The notes: generated from the letters alone by a model not told the origin. 64,000 nucleotides of DNA from G963664935 sp963664935 (GCA_963664935.2 CAXXSE010000007.1:248001-312000), one strand, 5' to 3'. Shown: positions 8,170-17,604, numbered from the stretch's first letter. Numbers and translations are program-made.

Positions 8170-9940
8170 TTAATAAACGCTCTGTGGTTCATCCACATGT
8201 AAGTGAAATTGCAAAATCGTTGCCTGTTCCTTCTTGCAATCGTACTCTAGACAATCCGCGTTTTTTCCCACTAATTCAGCTGGAACAGGTTTTGCCTTCT
8301 GGTAACCCAAGGCGGCAATGCTCATATCTGCTTTCAGCCTATTGCGATACTTGTAATCACCCATCTCTTCTTCGTTAAAGATAAAGTTATACAAGGCGAT
8401 CGCACGTTTGTTACTCAGCGCCATATTGAATGAGCGTGCTCTTTCCCAACGCCCGGATGTATCGTGTACGTCAACATATTTTCCGAAATACACCGGCGAT
8501 GTCAATCCGGAAATTTTAAGAGACTGCACCATCTTTGCCGCATCCTTATTTTCGTAGATACTTCTGGCATATTTTGGAATCATTATCCGGAGAAAGTTTT
8601 TCATGTCGTCGGACAATTTATAGGCTCCCCGCACAAAATAGGAATTCTCAAAATGGAGTTTTACTTTGCCGGTCTTTTTGTCTATTTCCACGGCGTTGTT
8701 ATCATAGTCCTTAAAATTCTTATGTAGCTGTTCGACAATCTTATCCTTGGCGTCGGCTGCCTTTGCCAATTTCCCAAGCTTGTCTTCTAAGTCATCCGCT
8801 AATGCTTTTTGCTGGGCTAAGTCATCTTCATGTTGCTTTGCCGCATCGGCTAATGCTTTTTGCTTGTCTGCCTCGTCAGCGGCTTCCTTAGCGGCTAAGT
8901 CATCCGCATGTTTTTTTGCCGCATCGGCCTAACGCTTGCTGTTTCTCTGCCTCGTCAGCCACTTCCTTAGCGGCTAAGTCATCTTCATGTTTTTTTGCCG
9001 CATCGGCTAACGCTTGCTGCTTCTCTGCTTCGGCAGCCTCATGTTGCTTAGCCGCATCGGCTAATGCTTGCTGCTTCCGTGCCTCGGCAGCCGCTTCCTT
9101 TGCGGCTAATTCAGCTTCATGTTGCTTAGCTGCATCGGCTAATGCTTGCTGCTTACGTACCTCGGCAGCCGCTTCCGCCGCGTCCTTTTCCTTCGCATGT
9201 TGGCGTTCTGCTTGAGCCAATTCAGATGCGATTTGTTGTTCGAGCTTCACTTTCTGTTTTGCCAATGCAGCCGCTTTAGCTTGTTGTTGTTGCTGCTCCA
9301 ATAGCTTTTTTTGCTCTTGTATCGCCGCGGCGCTTTGTTGCCTGGCTTTCGCTAACGCTTGTTTTTTATCCTCGGCGAGTTCGATTTCCTTGGATACCAC
9401 TTTTTGTTCATATTCTAATTTAGCCAATTTCAGTGCTTTGGTTTTTTCCGCCTCCAACTGCGTTTTCTTATTTTTAAGGTCTGTCTTTAGCCGTTGTTTT
9501 TCTCTTTCCACTTCCTGGCGTTTTTCTTCCTGCATGGAAACCACTTCTTTTTCCAGTTCTTCCTCGTGCTCGTATTCGATTTTCGCGACAAGCGCCTGAT
9601 ATTCTTCATCGGCTTGGCTTTGTTCAGCCGCTATCATTTTGGTAAATTGCGCTACTAAATCTTTAGCTTTTTGATCGCGCTCCTGTTTAACTTCTTGCAG
9701 TGACTTAACCGCTTTTTTAGCCAGGAATTCTCTACGAGCTTGCTGCTCATCTTTTTGCTTTTCGAGCTTAGCAACCAACTCTTTAATTTGTCTTGCGCTT
9801 TCCAGCTTGGTTTCGGCGATTTCTTCATTCGAATAAATCATGAAAACAATCGCAAGCACAGCAAAAAGATCGACCATGGGCACAAGTGCCTCCATGGTTT
9901 GTGATTTATTGGTATCCGTATCGGATTGATCAAATATCAT
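8170..9940 (-). CDS. MotB/OmpA-like motor subunit with giant TolA-like coiled coil (frameshifted)
   Basis: Two frames join into one protein of about 589 residues if a single extra G (minus strand) near 8928 is removed: the upstream frame runs 9940-8900, and the downstream frame continues to 8170. The N-terminus has one TM helix (about 16-38) with D24 in VPMVDLFAVLAIVF, equivalent to the proton-carrying Asp of MotB, TolR and ExbD. Residues about 40-430 are continuous coiled coil rich in Lys, Glu, Gln and Ala, ending in five imperfect 25-residue repeats (core QQALADAAKQHE). The C-terminus is an OmpA/MotB peptidoglycan-binding domain (DVHDTSGRWERARSFN, LSNKRAIALY). Normal MotB is about 300 residues. 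The insertion sits in repetitive DNA, so slippage, real inactivation or assembly error are all possible. Confidence 0.7.
8800..9185. repeat. Tandem ~75-bp coding repeats in the motB-like gene
   Basis: Five imperfect units of about 75 bp (one shorter) encode the 25-residue coiled-coil repeat with AALADAAKQHE-like core. On the plus strand each carries GCCGCATCGGCTAA followed by a GCTTGCTGCTT-like segment. The unit near 8925-8935 has CGGCCTAACG in place of CGGCTAACG, which creates the frameshift. Confidence 0.85.
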
Positions 9941-10324
9941 GTGTTACTTTTTCGCCAAATTCGTGAATTAAAATTGAAATTACTAAGATTTCGCAATGCC
10001 TTTCACCTGGATCCATGACTTCAATACGGATATCAGGGTGCAAGATATTGCGCTCCGTGCCGTATAGTGAAATCACTTACTTTAGGATAATACAAATTTT
10101 GGAAAAAGTGAGTTAACATGGAGTATGCTTACAAAACAGTGAACGGAATCTCAAAACAAGGCTAAAACTGTCAATGATTGCCTCGCTTCTGTTTTGAAGT
10201 TCGATTAAAACGAATATGAAGCACCCACGCAGAGTCAAGTGCCAGAAGTAAAGCTTGCCATTTAAATCAGTGTGTTGGCGATGCGCTCATCCAGTTGCGC
10301 ACGAAATAAGTAATAAATGAGGGG
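9941..10324. other. Intergenic, putative promoter of the motor operon
   Basis: The stretch between the motB-like start and the 3' end of the aldo-keto reductase gene holds no recognisable gene. It must carry the promoter of the motor pair, but I cannot assign -35/-10 boxes with confidence. Confidence 0.3.
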
Positions 10325-11371
10325 CTAAGGGCACGGATTAGGGTAAGTCGCATAGATGCGCTCGATTTCACCGATGACGTCTTGCGATAAATGAATATTA
10401 ATGCTGCCAATATTCTCACGCAATTGCTGTACGGTGGTTGCTCCGATAATATTGCTGGTGACAAAAGGACGGCTGTTGATAAAGCTGAGCGCCAGTTGCG
10501 CGGGCTTTAGGCCGGAATCGTTGGCAAGCGATACATACTGCTCTGTCGGAACGAGAGCGGCTGGCTTCATATAACGCGCGTATTCGCAAAAGAGTGTCAA
10601 TCGCGCGCCTTCGGGCGTTCGGTTATTCAAATATTTTCCCGAGAGCACACCGAACCCCAGCGGCGAATAAGCCAACAAACCGCATTTTTCTCGATAGGAT
10701 ACTTCCGCCAGACCGATTTCATAACTACGGTTTAGTAAACTATAAGGGTTTTGGACGCTGACGGTACGGGGCAAACCTAGCTTTTCGGCGATCTCGATAA
10801 ATTTCATAACGCCCCAGGGCGTTTCGTTGGAAAGGCCGACATAGCGAATTTTACCCGCCTGAATCTGATCCTTTAGAACGCCAAGCGTTTCTTCGATGGG
10901 AGTATCGTCTTCCTCCTGCTGCTGAACGGTGAAACCTAACTGTCCGAAAAAATTGGTTTTTCGTTCAGGCCAATGTAATTGGTACAGATCGATATAGTCG
11001 GTTTTCAGGCGTTTCAAGCTACCATTTATTGCTTGCTCGATATGGCTTTTATTAAATCGGGATTTACCGTCCCGGATATAGGGCATCCATTGATCCGCGG
11101 GCCCAATAATTTTTGAAGCGAGAATTATTTCTTTTCGCTTGCCCTGTTTCGCAAACCACTCACCAATAATAGATTCCGTCGCGCCGTAAGTCTCGGGCGT
11201 AGGAGGGATTGAATACATTTCCGCGGTGTCAACGAAATTGACGCCCTGCGAACATGCGAAATCGAGTTGTTCAAACGCATCGGCCATGGTGTTCTGTTGG
11301 CCCCAAGTCATAGTGCCAAGACATATAGCGCTGACTTTTATGTCGGTATTGCCGAGGTTACGATATTCCAT
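10325..11371 (-). CDS. tas: NADP(H)-dependent aldo-keto reductase, Tas family
   Basis: 348 residues, the usual Tas length. The AKR tetrad is present: D48, Y53 (in FVDTAEMYSIPP), K87 (in ILASKIIG) and H133 (in LYQLHWPERKTNFFG). The N-terminus EYRNLGNTDIKVSAICLGTM and the PPTPETYGATE segment are specific to the E. coli Tas-like branch, as is the C-terminal SNIIGATTVQQLRENI. It is a cytosolic TIM-barrel enzyme reducing aldehydes or ketones with NADPH; the physiological substrate is unknown. It is a single gene, divergent from trpS. Confidence 0.9.
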   Translation of the reverse strand: MEYRNLGNTDIKVSAICLGTMTWGQQNTMADAFEQLDFACSQGVNFVDTAEMYSIPPTPETYGATESIIGEWFAKQGKRKEIILASKIIGPADQWMPYIRDGKSRFNKSHIEQAINGSLKRLKTDYIDLYQLHWPERKTNFFGQLGFTVQQQEEDDTPIEETLGVLKDQIQAGKIRYVGLSNETPWGVMKFIEIAEKLGLPRTVSVQNPYSLLNRSYEIGLAEVSYREKCGLLAYSPLGFGVLSGKYLNNRTPEGARLTLFCEYARYMKPAALVPTEQYVSLANDSGLKPAQLALSFINSRPFVTSNIIGATTVQQLRENIGSINIHLSQDVIGEIERIYATYPNPCP

Positions 11372-11907
11372 AAAGATGCCGGTTACGAATCATTGTTGAA
11401 AGGCTATATTAGCAAGTGCTTAGTGTTTACTTCCATCCTTTTTTGGTCTGATTCGAAACACTCAAAGTGGCCGGCCAGTCCCAAACTACTGCATACCTTT
11501 GTTGAAATCATGGGTTATGATCCGGGCTCAAGGGTTAATACCTTTGACCATGCACTATGCTATAACCTGAATCAGTGACTTCACTATGTCACAGGGCACA
11601 AGCTCTTGATTCATTGCAAAAACAGAACGCGGATTACGCCCCAAGACTGATATTTGATAGTGTAAAATTCCGAATTTTAAGTATATTTTTATCATTCAAT
11701 CCGTCATCGACCAAAAGAAATCATAACCTTTTGATATTTTGAGGGTATACGCTAAGAATAAAATCACCCTGCCCTTCCCCCTCTTATATCTTGAAAATGA
11801 GCACACTTATCATAGTGGTCATTCTCACTTTTTAGTTTCGATTTTGGGCTGGTTTTAAAAACTAAACTATGTCATATTTTTGGAACTTTTAAATTCGAAA
11901 AGTTGTA
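11372..11907. other. Intergenic between tas and trpS
   Basis: A 536-bp divergent intergenic region. I find no convincing gene; a 103-codon frame crossing from tas has no family features. It should hold the divergent promoters of tas and trpS. The 5' leader of trpS is AT-rich and lacks a clear Shine-Dalgarno. Confidence 0.35.
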
Positions 11908-12918
11908 ATGAATAAATCAACCATTCTAACCGGAATTACCACTACCGGAACGCCCCATCTAGGAAACTATGTCGGTGCGATTCGGCCGGCGATTGCCGCG
12001 AGTCGTAACCAAAATGTTTTACCTTACTACTTCCTTGCCGACTATCACGCGCTGATCAAATGCCACGATCCGGAAATAGTGCAACGTTCGAGTCTGGAGA
12101 TCGCGGCGACTTGGCTCGCATTAGGCTTGGATACGGACAACGCAGTGTTCTATCGACAATCCGATATCCCGGAGATTATGGAGTTAACCTGGATTTTGAC
12201 CTGTGTCACCGCGAAAGGGCTAATGAATAGAGCCCACGCATACAAAGCCGCGGTCGCCGCCAACGATGAAAGTGGGGAGAAAGACCCGGATAAAGGCTTG
12301 ACCATGGGCTTATTTAATTATCCCATTCTAATGGCAGCGGATATTTTAATGTTCAATGCCCAGAAAGTCCCGGTCGGGAAAGATCAGATTCAACACATAG
12401 AAATGGCCCGCGATATCGGCGCTCGTTTTAATCATATTTTTAAAGGGTCATTCGTGTTGCCTGAAGCAATAGTCGATGAAAACTCGGCTACGTTATTGGG
12501 GTCGGACGGGCGGAAAATGAGCAAAAGCTATAACAATACAATCCCTCTGTTTGCCCCAGAAAAGAAATTGCGCAAACTGATTATGAAAATCAAAACCAAT
12601 TCCTTGGCGCCCGGTGAACCGAAGGATCCCGGAGATTGCACATTATTCGGGATTTACCAAGCATTTGCCGAATCCGATGAGGTGGAGAAAATGCGGCAAC
12701 GCTACGCCGACGGAATTGCCTGGGGAGAAATGAAGCAAGAACTTTTTGAACACATTAATCAACAATTGATTGAACCCCGGAATCGTTACCGGGAATTGAT
12801 GTATTCGCCATCTTATATTGAAGAAAAGTTGCGGGAAGGCGCCCGCAAGGCCCGAGAACATGCAGGTCCTTTTATGGATCGGATTCGTGGTTTAGTGGGG
12901 ATACAAGGCTTTAAATAA
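11908..12918 (+). CDS. trpS: Tryptophanyl-tRNA synthetase
   Basis: 336 residues, standard class I TrpRS length. The HIGH-type motif appears as PHLGN (16-20), the KMSKS loop is exact (203-207), and DILMFNAQKVPVGKDQIQHIEMARDI is the conserved tryptophan-adenylate site region. It charges tRNA-Trp with tryptophan in the cytosol. The gene stands alone, convergent with a small membrane-protein gene 47 bp downstream. Confidence 0.98.
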   Translation: MNKSTILTGITTTGTPHLGNYVGAIRPAIAASRNQNVLPYYFLADYHALIKCHDPEIVQRSSLEIAATWLALGLDTDNAVFYRQSDIPEIMELTWILTCVTAKGLMNRAHAYKAAVAANDESGEKDPDKGLTMGLFNYPILMAADILMFNAQKVPVGKDQIQHIEMARDIGARFNHIFKGSFVLPEAIVDENSATLLGSDGRKMSKSYNNTIPLFAPEKKLRKLIMKIKTNSLAPGEPKDPGDCTLFGIYQAFAESDEVEKMRQRYADGIAWGEMKQELFEHINQQLIEPRNRYRELMYSPSYIEEKLREGARKAREHAGPFMDRIRGLVGIQGFK

Positions 12919-12965
12919 CCATGTACCGAGGTAGAATCACCATATCAGGATTAATACACAGCCAC

Positions 12966-13481
12966 CTATCCATCGATTTTTTGCAAGCAAATTTCAAACG
13001 CATAACTGATAAGTAAAAAGGTCATCGCAACCGTATAGAGAAGATAGTGTGATGGGAATGACAAACTGATCAAAGCGGCGATAGCAAGCACGGGCGGTTT
13101 AAAAAATCTCCAACTGTAAATGATGCGCATCAATTTTACTTGGTCGTCATCGAATCGCTCTACTTGGTTAATAACTAAATGGGTGATAGCGACGCTCAAC
13201 AGTGCAAAATAAATCGGATAACTATAAAAGATGGGCGCCTCCAAACCGAAAATCCGGCTCCAATCAGCAAACCATACAATCAAGCATCCAACGCTAAAAA
13301 GATTATATTTAAAGCCGTCATAAATCCGTGGAAAGAAACTCATCAAAATACTGACTGCAACGCAGCCAAAGCCAATATATAGCGCTGCATTGGAATTTAG
13401 TGCGCTAAGGTAAACACTATGATTCCAAATAAGGTAGCAATAAACTACGCTGGCAAAAGTAAAAAAAGGAAGAACCGGCAT
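12966..13481 (-). CDS. Five-helix membrane protein of unknown function
   Basis: 171 residues with about five predicted TM segments (around 3-19, 31-50, 58-70, 84-104, 130-163). Aromatic-rich loops such as IYDGFKYNLFSVGC and YSWRFFKPP separate them. No catalytic motif or known family is recognised. Start chosen at the ATG at 13481. It lies convergent to trpS and ends 47 bp from it, next to a block of inverted-repeat elements. Confidence 0.55.
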   Translation of the reverse strand: MPVLPFFTFASVVYCYLIWNHSVYLSALNSNAALYIGFGCVAVSILMSFFPRIYDGFKYNLFSVGCLIVWFADWSRIFGLEAPIFYSYPIYFALLSVAITHLVINQVERFDDDQVKLMRIIYSWRFFKPPVLAIAALISLSFPSHYLLYTVAMTFLLISYAFEICLQKIDG

Positions 13482-13590
13482 GTTTTTGGTGAATTTTGGG
13501 GGCGCTTAAGAGGCGCGGTGAAAAGACCTCAGGAGGTCTGCTTGTATTCAGATTATATCCAGAGGCAGTATAACACTAGCATACCCCGAG

Positions 13591-13748
13591 TACCCCGCAC
13601 CCTAAATAACTACGTCTATTCGACGGTCTAAATCGTCGATAACCGCGTTGCGACAGCTTGAAAGAGGATGGCTATTCCTGCGCTGTCGCGTCTTGTTCTC
13701 GGCGATTTATCCTCGCCGCTTAAACGCAGTTATTTAGGGTGCGGGGTA
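13591..13748. repeat. Inverted-repeat element 1 (MITE-like)
   Basis: A 24-bp arm TACCCCGCACCCTAAATAAC plus TACG at 13591-13614 recurs inverted at 13725-13748 (one mismatch). The 110-bp interior is non-coding and itself contains short palindromes (GACGGTCTAAATCGTC). No transposase is present, which is typical of a MITE or a folded intergenic element. Confidence 0.75.
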
Positions 13749-13750
13749 TC

Positions 13751-14017
13751 AGTACTCCGACAACATTGTATTGATGGGTTCAGTTGGCCTGTCAGTGCTC
13801 AGGGCAAGGCACGCCTCGCAGCGAATGGCCATAGTCCTTTGCAAGAGGCGTCACGCAGCCATGGGCGCTGACAGGCCAACCCTTCGGGCGCTACTGGGGT
13901 GTCCCGCTACGGCGTTACAGCACTTGACAAGGGCTATGGCCATTGCCTTCGTGCTGTGCCTTGTTGCGAAACACCACAGTAACGCTGAACCTATCAATAC
14001 AAAGTTGTCGGAGTACT
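13751..14017. repeat. Inverted-repeat element 2 (MITE-like), adjacent to element 1
   Basis: 33-bp terminal arms, AGTACTCCGACAACATTGTA... at 13751-13783 and its inverted partner at 13985-14017, differ at two positions. A second inverted pair (TTGGCCTGTCAG / CTGACAGGCCAA) is nested inside, together with GAATGGCCATAG- and CTATGGCCATTG-type arms. It starts 2 bp after element 1 and ends about 50 bp before the broken symporter gene. Confidence 0.75.
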
Positions 14018-14067
14018 AAAAGTTAGGCAAATTCAATGACCATTTTAACTGCATTTTAGAAGTTGTC

Positions 14068-14786
14068 ATGACCGAGATGAGCAATGCATTCGGAATCGTT
14101 TTTGCAATTTATTTACTACTTATGATCACCGTAGGCTATTTTTCGTCCCGGTTGACTCGCTCGCCCGTTGATTTTTTTCTGGGCAACCGCTCGTTAAAAG
14201 CGTGGGTGACAGCCATTTCCTCGACCGCGAGTTCGGAAAGCGCTTGGGCGGTTCTTGGAACCGTCGGATTGGCCTACAAAGATGGATTATCGGCATTTTG
14301 GTTTTTGCCCGGCTGTTTAATAGGATACGCCCTTAACTGGGTGTATTGGCGGCAATCATGTCTACGGTATCCGCCCAAATCATTGTCGCCACTTCGACCG
14401 TGGCGCACGACATTTATAGAAATTTATTGCACCGGGAAACCACCCACGAAAAGTTGCTATCGATCAGCCGTGTAACCGTCGTTGTCGTGGGCCTGGGAGC
14501 AATGATCATTGCGTTGACCGAGGTGAGGGTAATATTTTGGTTTGTATTGTTTGCCTGGTCGGGATTGGGCGCCAGTTTCGGTCCGGTTATCCTCTCGACC
14601 CTCTATTCGAACAAGATCACCCGGCAAGGAGCAATTGCTGGGATGCTAACGGGTTTTACTACAACGCTATTATGGAAAGCAACCGGGCTTTCCGAATCCA
14701 TCGTTTACGAACTGGTCCCAGCGTTTGTGCTTGCTTTCACGATGGTATGGGTCGTTAGCGGGATAACAGGGAAAGAAAATACTTGA
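14068..14786 (+). pseudogene. Sodium:solute symporter (PutP-like), internal deletion
   Basis: The N-terminal ~92 residues (FGIVFAIYLLLMITVGYFSS, DFFLGNRSLKAWVTAISSTAS, ESAWAVLGTVGLAYKDG) are helices 1-2 of an SSS-family Na+ symporter. At about 14345 the reading frame changes and the sequence resumes at LAAIMSTVSAQIIVATSTVAHDIY, which in intact PutP-type proteins lies some 200 residues further on. The remaining C-terminal helices follow to 14786. The substrate/Na+ core is missing, so the gene cannot make a transporter. The junction is a simple deletion with a frame change. Confidence 0.85.
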
Positions 14787-14792
14787 TCCAAA

Positions 14793-15512
14793 TCAAGGTT
14801 TTCTTAATACCCAGAGATATCCGGGACTTAGCCAGATAAAATATTTCGCAACCATTTCAGCCAATCTCGCCCTTACACTGCCCGGATTAAGCATGTAGTC
14901 GACTCCATAGGCTACCGGATCCTGGATAACCTTAAGGGGGTAATCCGTGCAATCGAAATCTTTAATAAGTTTTTTCAGTCCCCAAAAAGATAGATGTTTT
15001 TCGTAATAAAACTCCGCTTTTCCCGTTATTCTCACGTAAAAATGGGCAAGAAACCTGGGAATCACCGAAAGTAGCGGCAAATTATAGTGGGGTTCATTCC
15101 ACATGAGACGATTTCCAGCCGCAAAAAAACACACCCCACCCGGTTTTAGAACCCTATATATTTCTTCCATCATCTGGCCGGAACATGGGACATGTTCGTA
15201 TACGTGCGAAGATATCACGACATCGAATGATTGCTCGTCAAATTGAAGATTCATCGCATCTCCAATCTCGAATTTCAGATTATCCTTCTTAAAATTATTT
15301 ATCGCATGTTCAATAGCTTGTTCATCGATATCGATACCGACCACGTATCTAAAATGGGTTGATAGATATTCATCGATAATTCCGGCCGATCCGCCGACAT
15401 TCAGTACTGACAACTCGCTAAGCGGGAAACCGCAGTAATCCTTTAGAATAGCTACCGTGGTATAGGCTTTTCTTTGACGGCCTCTAACATCAAATACGCC
15501 GATCCCTTTCAC
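14793..15512 (-). CDS. Class I SAM-dependent methyltransferase
   Basis: 239 residues. Motif I LSVLNVGGSAGIIDEYLS (around 34-51), acidic motif II VVGIDIDEQAIEHA, GDAMNLQFDEQSFDVVISSHVYEHV (motifs III-IV) and YRVLKPGGVCFFAAGNR are those of the Methyltransf_11 fold. It transfers a methyl group from SAM in the cytosol; the acceptor is unknown. The C-terminal half (SFWGLKKLIKDF and the hydrophobic tail YFIWLSPGYLWVL) resembles methyltransferases acting on lipids or glycoconjugates, but that is only suggestive. It lies near manC, so a role in glycan metabolism is possible. Confidence 0.8.
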   Translation of the reverse strand: MKGIGVFDVRGRQRKAYTTVAILKDYCGFPLSELSVLNVGGSAGIIDEYLSTHFRYVVGIDIDEQAIEHAINNFKKDNLKFEIGDAMNLQFDEQSFDVVISSHVYEHVPCSGQMMEEIYRVLKPGGVCFFAAGNRLMWNEPHYNLPLLSVIPRFLAHFYVRITGKAEFYYEKHLSFWGLKKLIKDFDCTDYPLKVIQDPVAYGVDYMLNPGSVRARLAEMVAKYFIWLSPGYLWVLRKP

Positions 15513-15627
15513 GGAAAAAATTATGCTGATATCCTCGTTTCAATACGGGCCTCTTTTGATAATTTTTAGATCGGCGTTCGGCTACCGGATAAGAATTGAC
15601 GATTACTGAAAACTAGGAGGCTAAATT

Positions 15628-15711
15628 ATGGCGCTAGGAGACTGTCCGAGGATAGGAGTCGTTGCGAGGGGAAGCGAATTTGGACCGCTGAAAACAAACC
15701 CAAATAAGTGA
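15628..15711 (+). CDS. Possible 27-residue small ORF
   Basis: A short frame (MALGDCPRIGVVARGSEFG...) follows a perfect AGGAGG at 15616-15621. Only the ribosome binding site supports it; the surrounding sequence also resembles dispersed intergenic repeat DNA, so it may be spurious. Confidence 0.2.
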   Translation: MALGDCPRIGVVARGSEFGPLKTNPNK

Positions 15712-15806
15712 AATATAGGGATGTAGTTCATCAATTCAATCGAAAAAAGGGCCAAAACCCACTTTTCCGCGATAATATCGTTTTTCCGTCAGAAATTGGT
15801 ACAGGA

Positions 15807-17288
15807 CTAATTCGCGACAACTCGTGCATCGATGCTGACCACCGATGGAGAATATCGATTGTCTTCGGATCGGCTAACCCCAACTCCTCTACAATCAACC
15901 TCAGACTGAATTTCGATTATTTCTAAGGGAATAGTTCCAGTATTTTCCAATCGGTTTTCGACGCCACAAGGAACATTAATCGATTCATTCTCTCCAAGCA
16001 AAAATGTATTGTTTACCCGGGTTATTCGACCGTTACCTCTCATGACAATCCAATGTCTAGCTCCCTGCTGGCGAATTTGCGCGGTTAAAGATGCGCCTGG
16101 ATTTACGATTAAGCGTTTGACGTGATAATCCGAACTTTGATCGATTGACTCGGATTTACCCCACGATTCATGTGTTTTAGTATGAAACTGGTATTCAGAT
16201 CGACCCTTGCTTTTCAAATATTCGGTAATTGCTTTGACATCCTGAACCTTATTCTTGTGCGCGACCAATACCGCATCCCTGGTTTCCACAACGACTATGT
16301 CGTCGATCCCAACGGTGGCTAAAAACCGGCTGTGGGCGCACAACAAAGAACCGTGAGTATCCTTGGCAAATACGTCGCCCTGAATGACATTGCCCGCATC
16401 GTCGCGATCCAGAACCTCACCGAGCGCTGACCAGGAGCCCAGGTCAGACCATCCCGCGTCCAAAGGCAATACCATTGCTTTTGGCGTCCCACGACCCGCC
16501 GCAAGGTTTTCCATCACCGCATAGTCGATAGAATCACTTGGGCATAAATCAAACATATTCTCATCGATTCGAAAAAAATCACCCTCACGTTCGCCTTGAT
16601 CAATCGCTCGCTCACAATATTCCGCAATATCAAAGTGTTGCTTGCGTATCTCCCCTAGCCAAATCGACGAGCGCATCACGAAAATTCCACTGTTCCATAG
16701 ATATTCCCCAGATTGGAGATAGCCCTCGGCTGTTTCTTGATCGGGTTTTTCCACGAAGCTATCAAGCAAAAACGTTTTATCATCGAACCGACTGCCCTTT
16801 CGAATATACCCAAAGCCAATCTCGGGTTTATCGGGAACGATACCGAATGTCACTACGTACCCGTCGAGGGCTAATTTTGCCGCATGAACGACCCGATCTC
16901 TGAAAACACTCTGGTTTTGAATCAAATGGTCCGAAGGCATAACAACCAAAATCGGATCTATTCCATTCTCACTCGCGAGATGAGCCGCCAAAGTCAATGC
17001 CGGCGCGGTATTACGACCCTGCGGCTCAAGAATAATTGAATTCGCCTCTTCACCGATCCGCCTCAACTGCTCCGCAACAAGAAACCGATGCGATTCATTA
17101 CAGACAATCAAGGGACTAAAGCTCTTGACGGCTATGCCTTCCGCTATTAAATTGTTCGTCCGTAAAAGGGTCTCCTGAAATAAGGTATTATCCCCTGATA
17201 GTGGCAGGAATTGCTTAGGATAGGCTTGCCGTGAAAAAGGCCAAAGCCGACTACCGGCTCCCCCGGATAAAATTACCGGCTGAATCAT
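15807..17288 (-). CDS. manC: Mannose-1-phosphate guanylyltransferase (ManC/AlgA), isomerase half degenerate
   Basis: About 493 residues from the ATG at 17288, which has GGAA five bases upstream; an ATG three codons earlier is less well placed. The N-terminal domain has the full nucleotidyltransferase signature (LSGGAGSRLWPFSR then KQFLPL), plus FVEKP and the GWSDLGSW region. It makes GDP-mannose from mannose-1-phosphate and GTP for exopolysaccharide. The C-terminal cupin, normally phosphomannose isomerase, has lost its metal ligands: the usual Q-x-H-x-H-R-x-E-H-W reads QIRQQGARHW, and the usual GTKH reads GVEN. It is therefore probably monofunctional, or uses the cupin structurally. The gene stands alone, divergent from 17389. 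Confidence 0.88.
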   Translation of the reverse strand: MIQPVILSGGAGSRLWPFSRQAYPKQFLPLSGDNTLFQETLLRTNNLIAEGIAVKSFSPLIVCNESHRFLVAEQLRRIGEEANSIILEPQGRNTAPALTLAAHLASENGIDPILVVMPSDHLIQNQSVFRDRVVHAAKLALDGYVVTFGIVPDKPEIGFGYIRKGSRFDDKTFLLDSFVEKPDQETAEGYLQSGEYLWNSGIFVMRSSIWLGEIRKQHFDIAEYCERAIDQGEREGDFFRIDENMFDLCPSDSIDYAVMENLAAGRGTPKAMVLPLDAGWSDLGSWSALGEVLDRDDAGNVIQGDVFAKDTHGSLLCAHSRFLATVGIDDIVVVETRDAVLVAHKNKVQDVKAITEYLKSKGRSEYQFHTKTHESWGKSESIDQSSDYHVKRLIVNPGASLTAQIRQQGARHWIVMRGNGRITRVNNTFLLGENESINVPCGVENRLENTGTIPLEIIEIQSEVDCRGVGVSRSEDNRYSPSVVSIDARVVAN

Positions 17289-17388
17289 TAGTTCCACACT
17301 TATATCCCCATGATTTTAATTTGCATTCGCGACAAAGTTTCGATTCGCTATTTTAATCGACCAGCTTATTTAAAAAGCATAGATTATT

Positions 17389-17604
17389 TTGAGCAATTAC
17401 CCGCCTATTGGAGAAAAATTACATTCAAACCAATTTGTAACTATGCGGCACGATGTCGTAACTGTTCAAATTGAACCTGAAATTTCTCAGTTCAAGGCAA
17501 AAAATGATCATTTTTTTAAAGCGGAAATGGCGGATTTCAGGGATGAACTGAATAGTGACACCAATTTTACCTTTCAAGAGCAAAAAGATCACATCAAGAT
17601 ATGA
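17389..17604 (+). CDS. Small hypothetical protein coupled to the CPXCG gene
   Basis: 71 codons from a TTG start (an internal ATG at 17443 is an alternative). It shares ATGA with the next gene, and that overlap is the main evidence for it being real. The product is hydrophilic (QIEPEISQFKAKNDHFFKAEMADFRD) with no recognised domain. Confidence 0.35.
   Translation: MSNYPPIGEKLHSNQFVTMRHDVVTVQIEPEISQFKAKNDHFFKAEMADFRDELNSDTNFTFQEQKDHIKI

Noticed and set aside
8916..9215. Cys/Ala/Ser-rich plus-strand frame resembling a repeat protein
   Set aside because: It is the antisense of the motB-like coiled-coil repeats; codon periodicity fits the minus strand.
7080..9940. Complete Zorya defence system
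   Set aside because: No zorC, zorD or zorE gene is adjacent and the order is B then A; only the motor pair can be supported.
13591..14017. CRISPR array or leader
   Set aside because: Repeats are a pair of inverted arms, not regularly spaced direct repeats.
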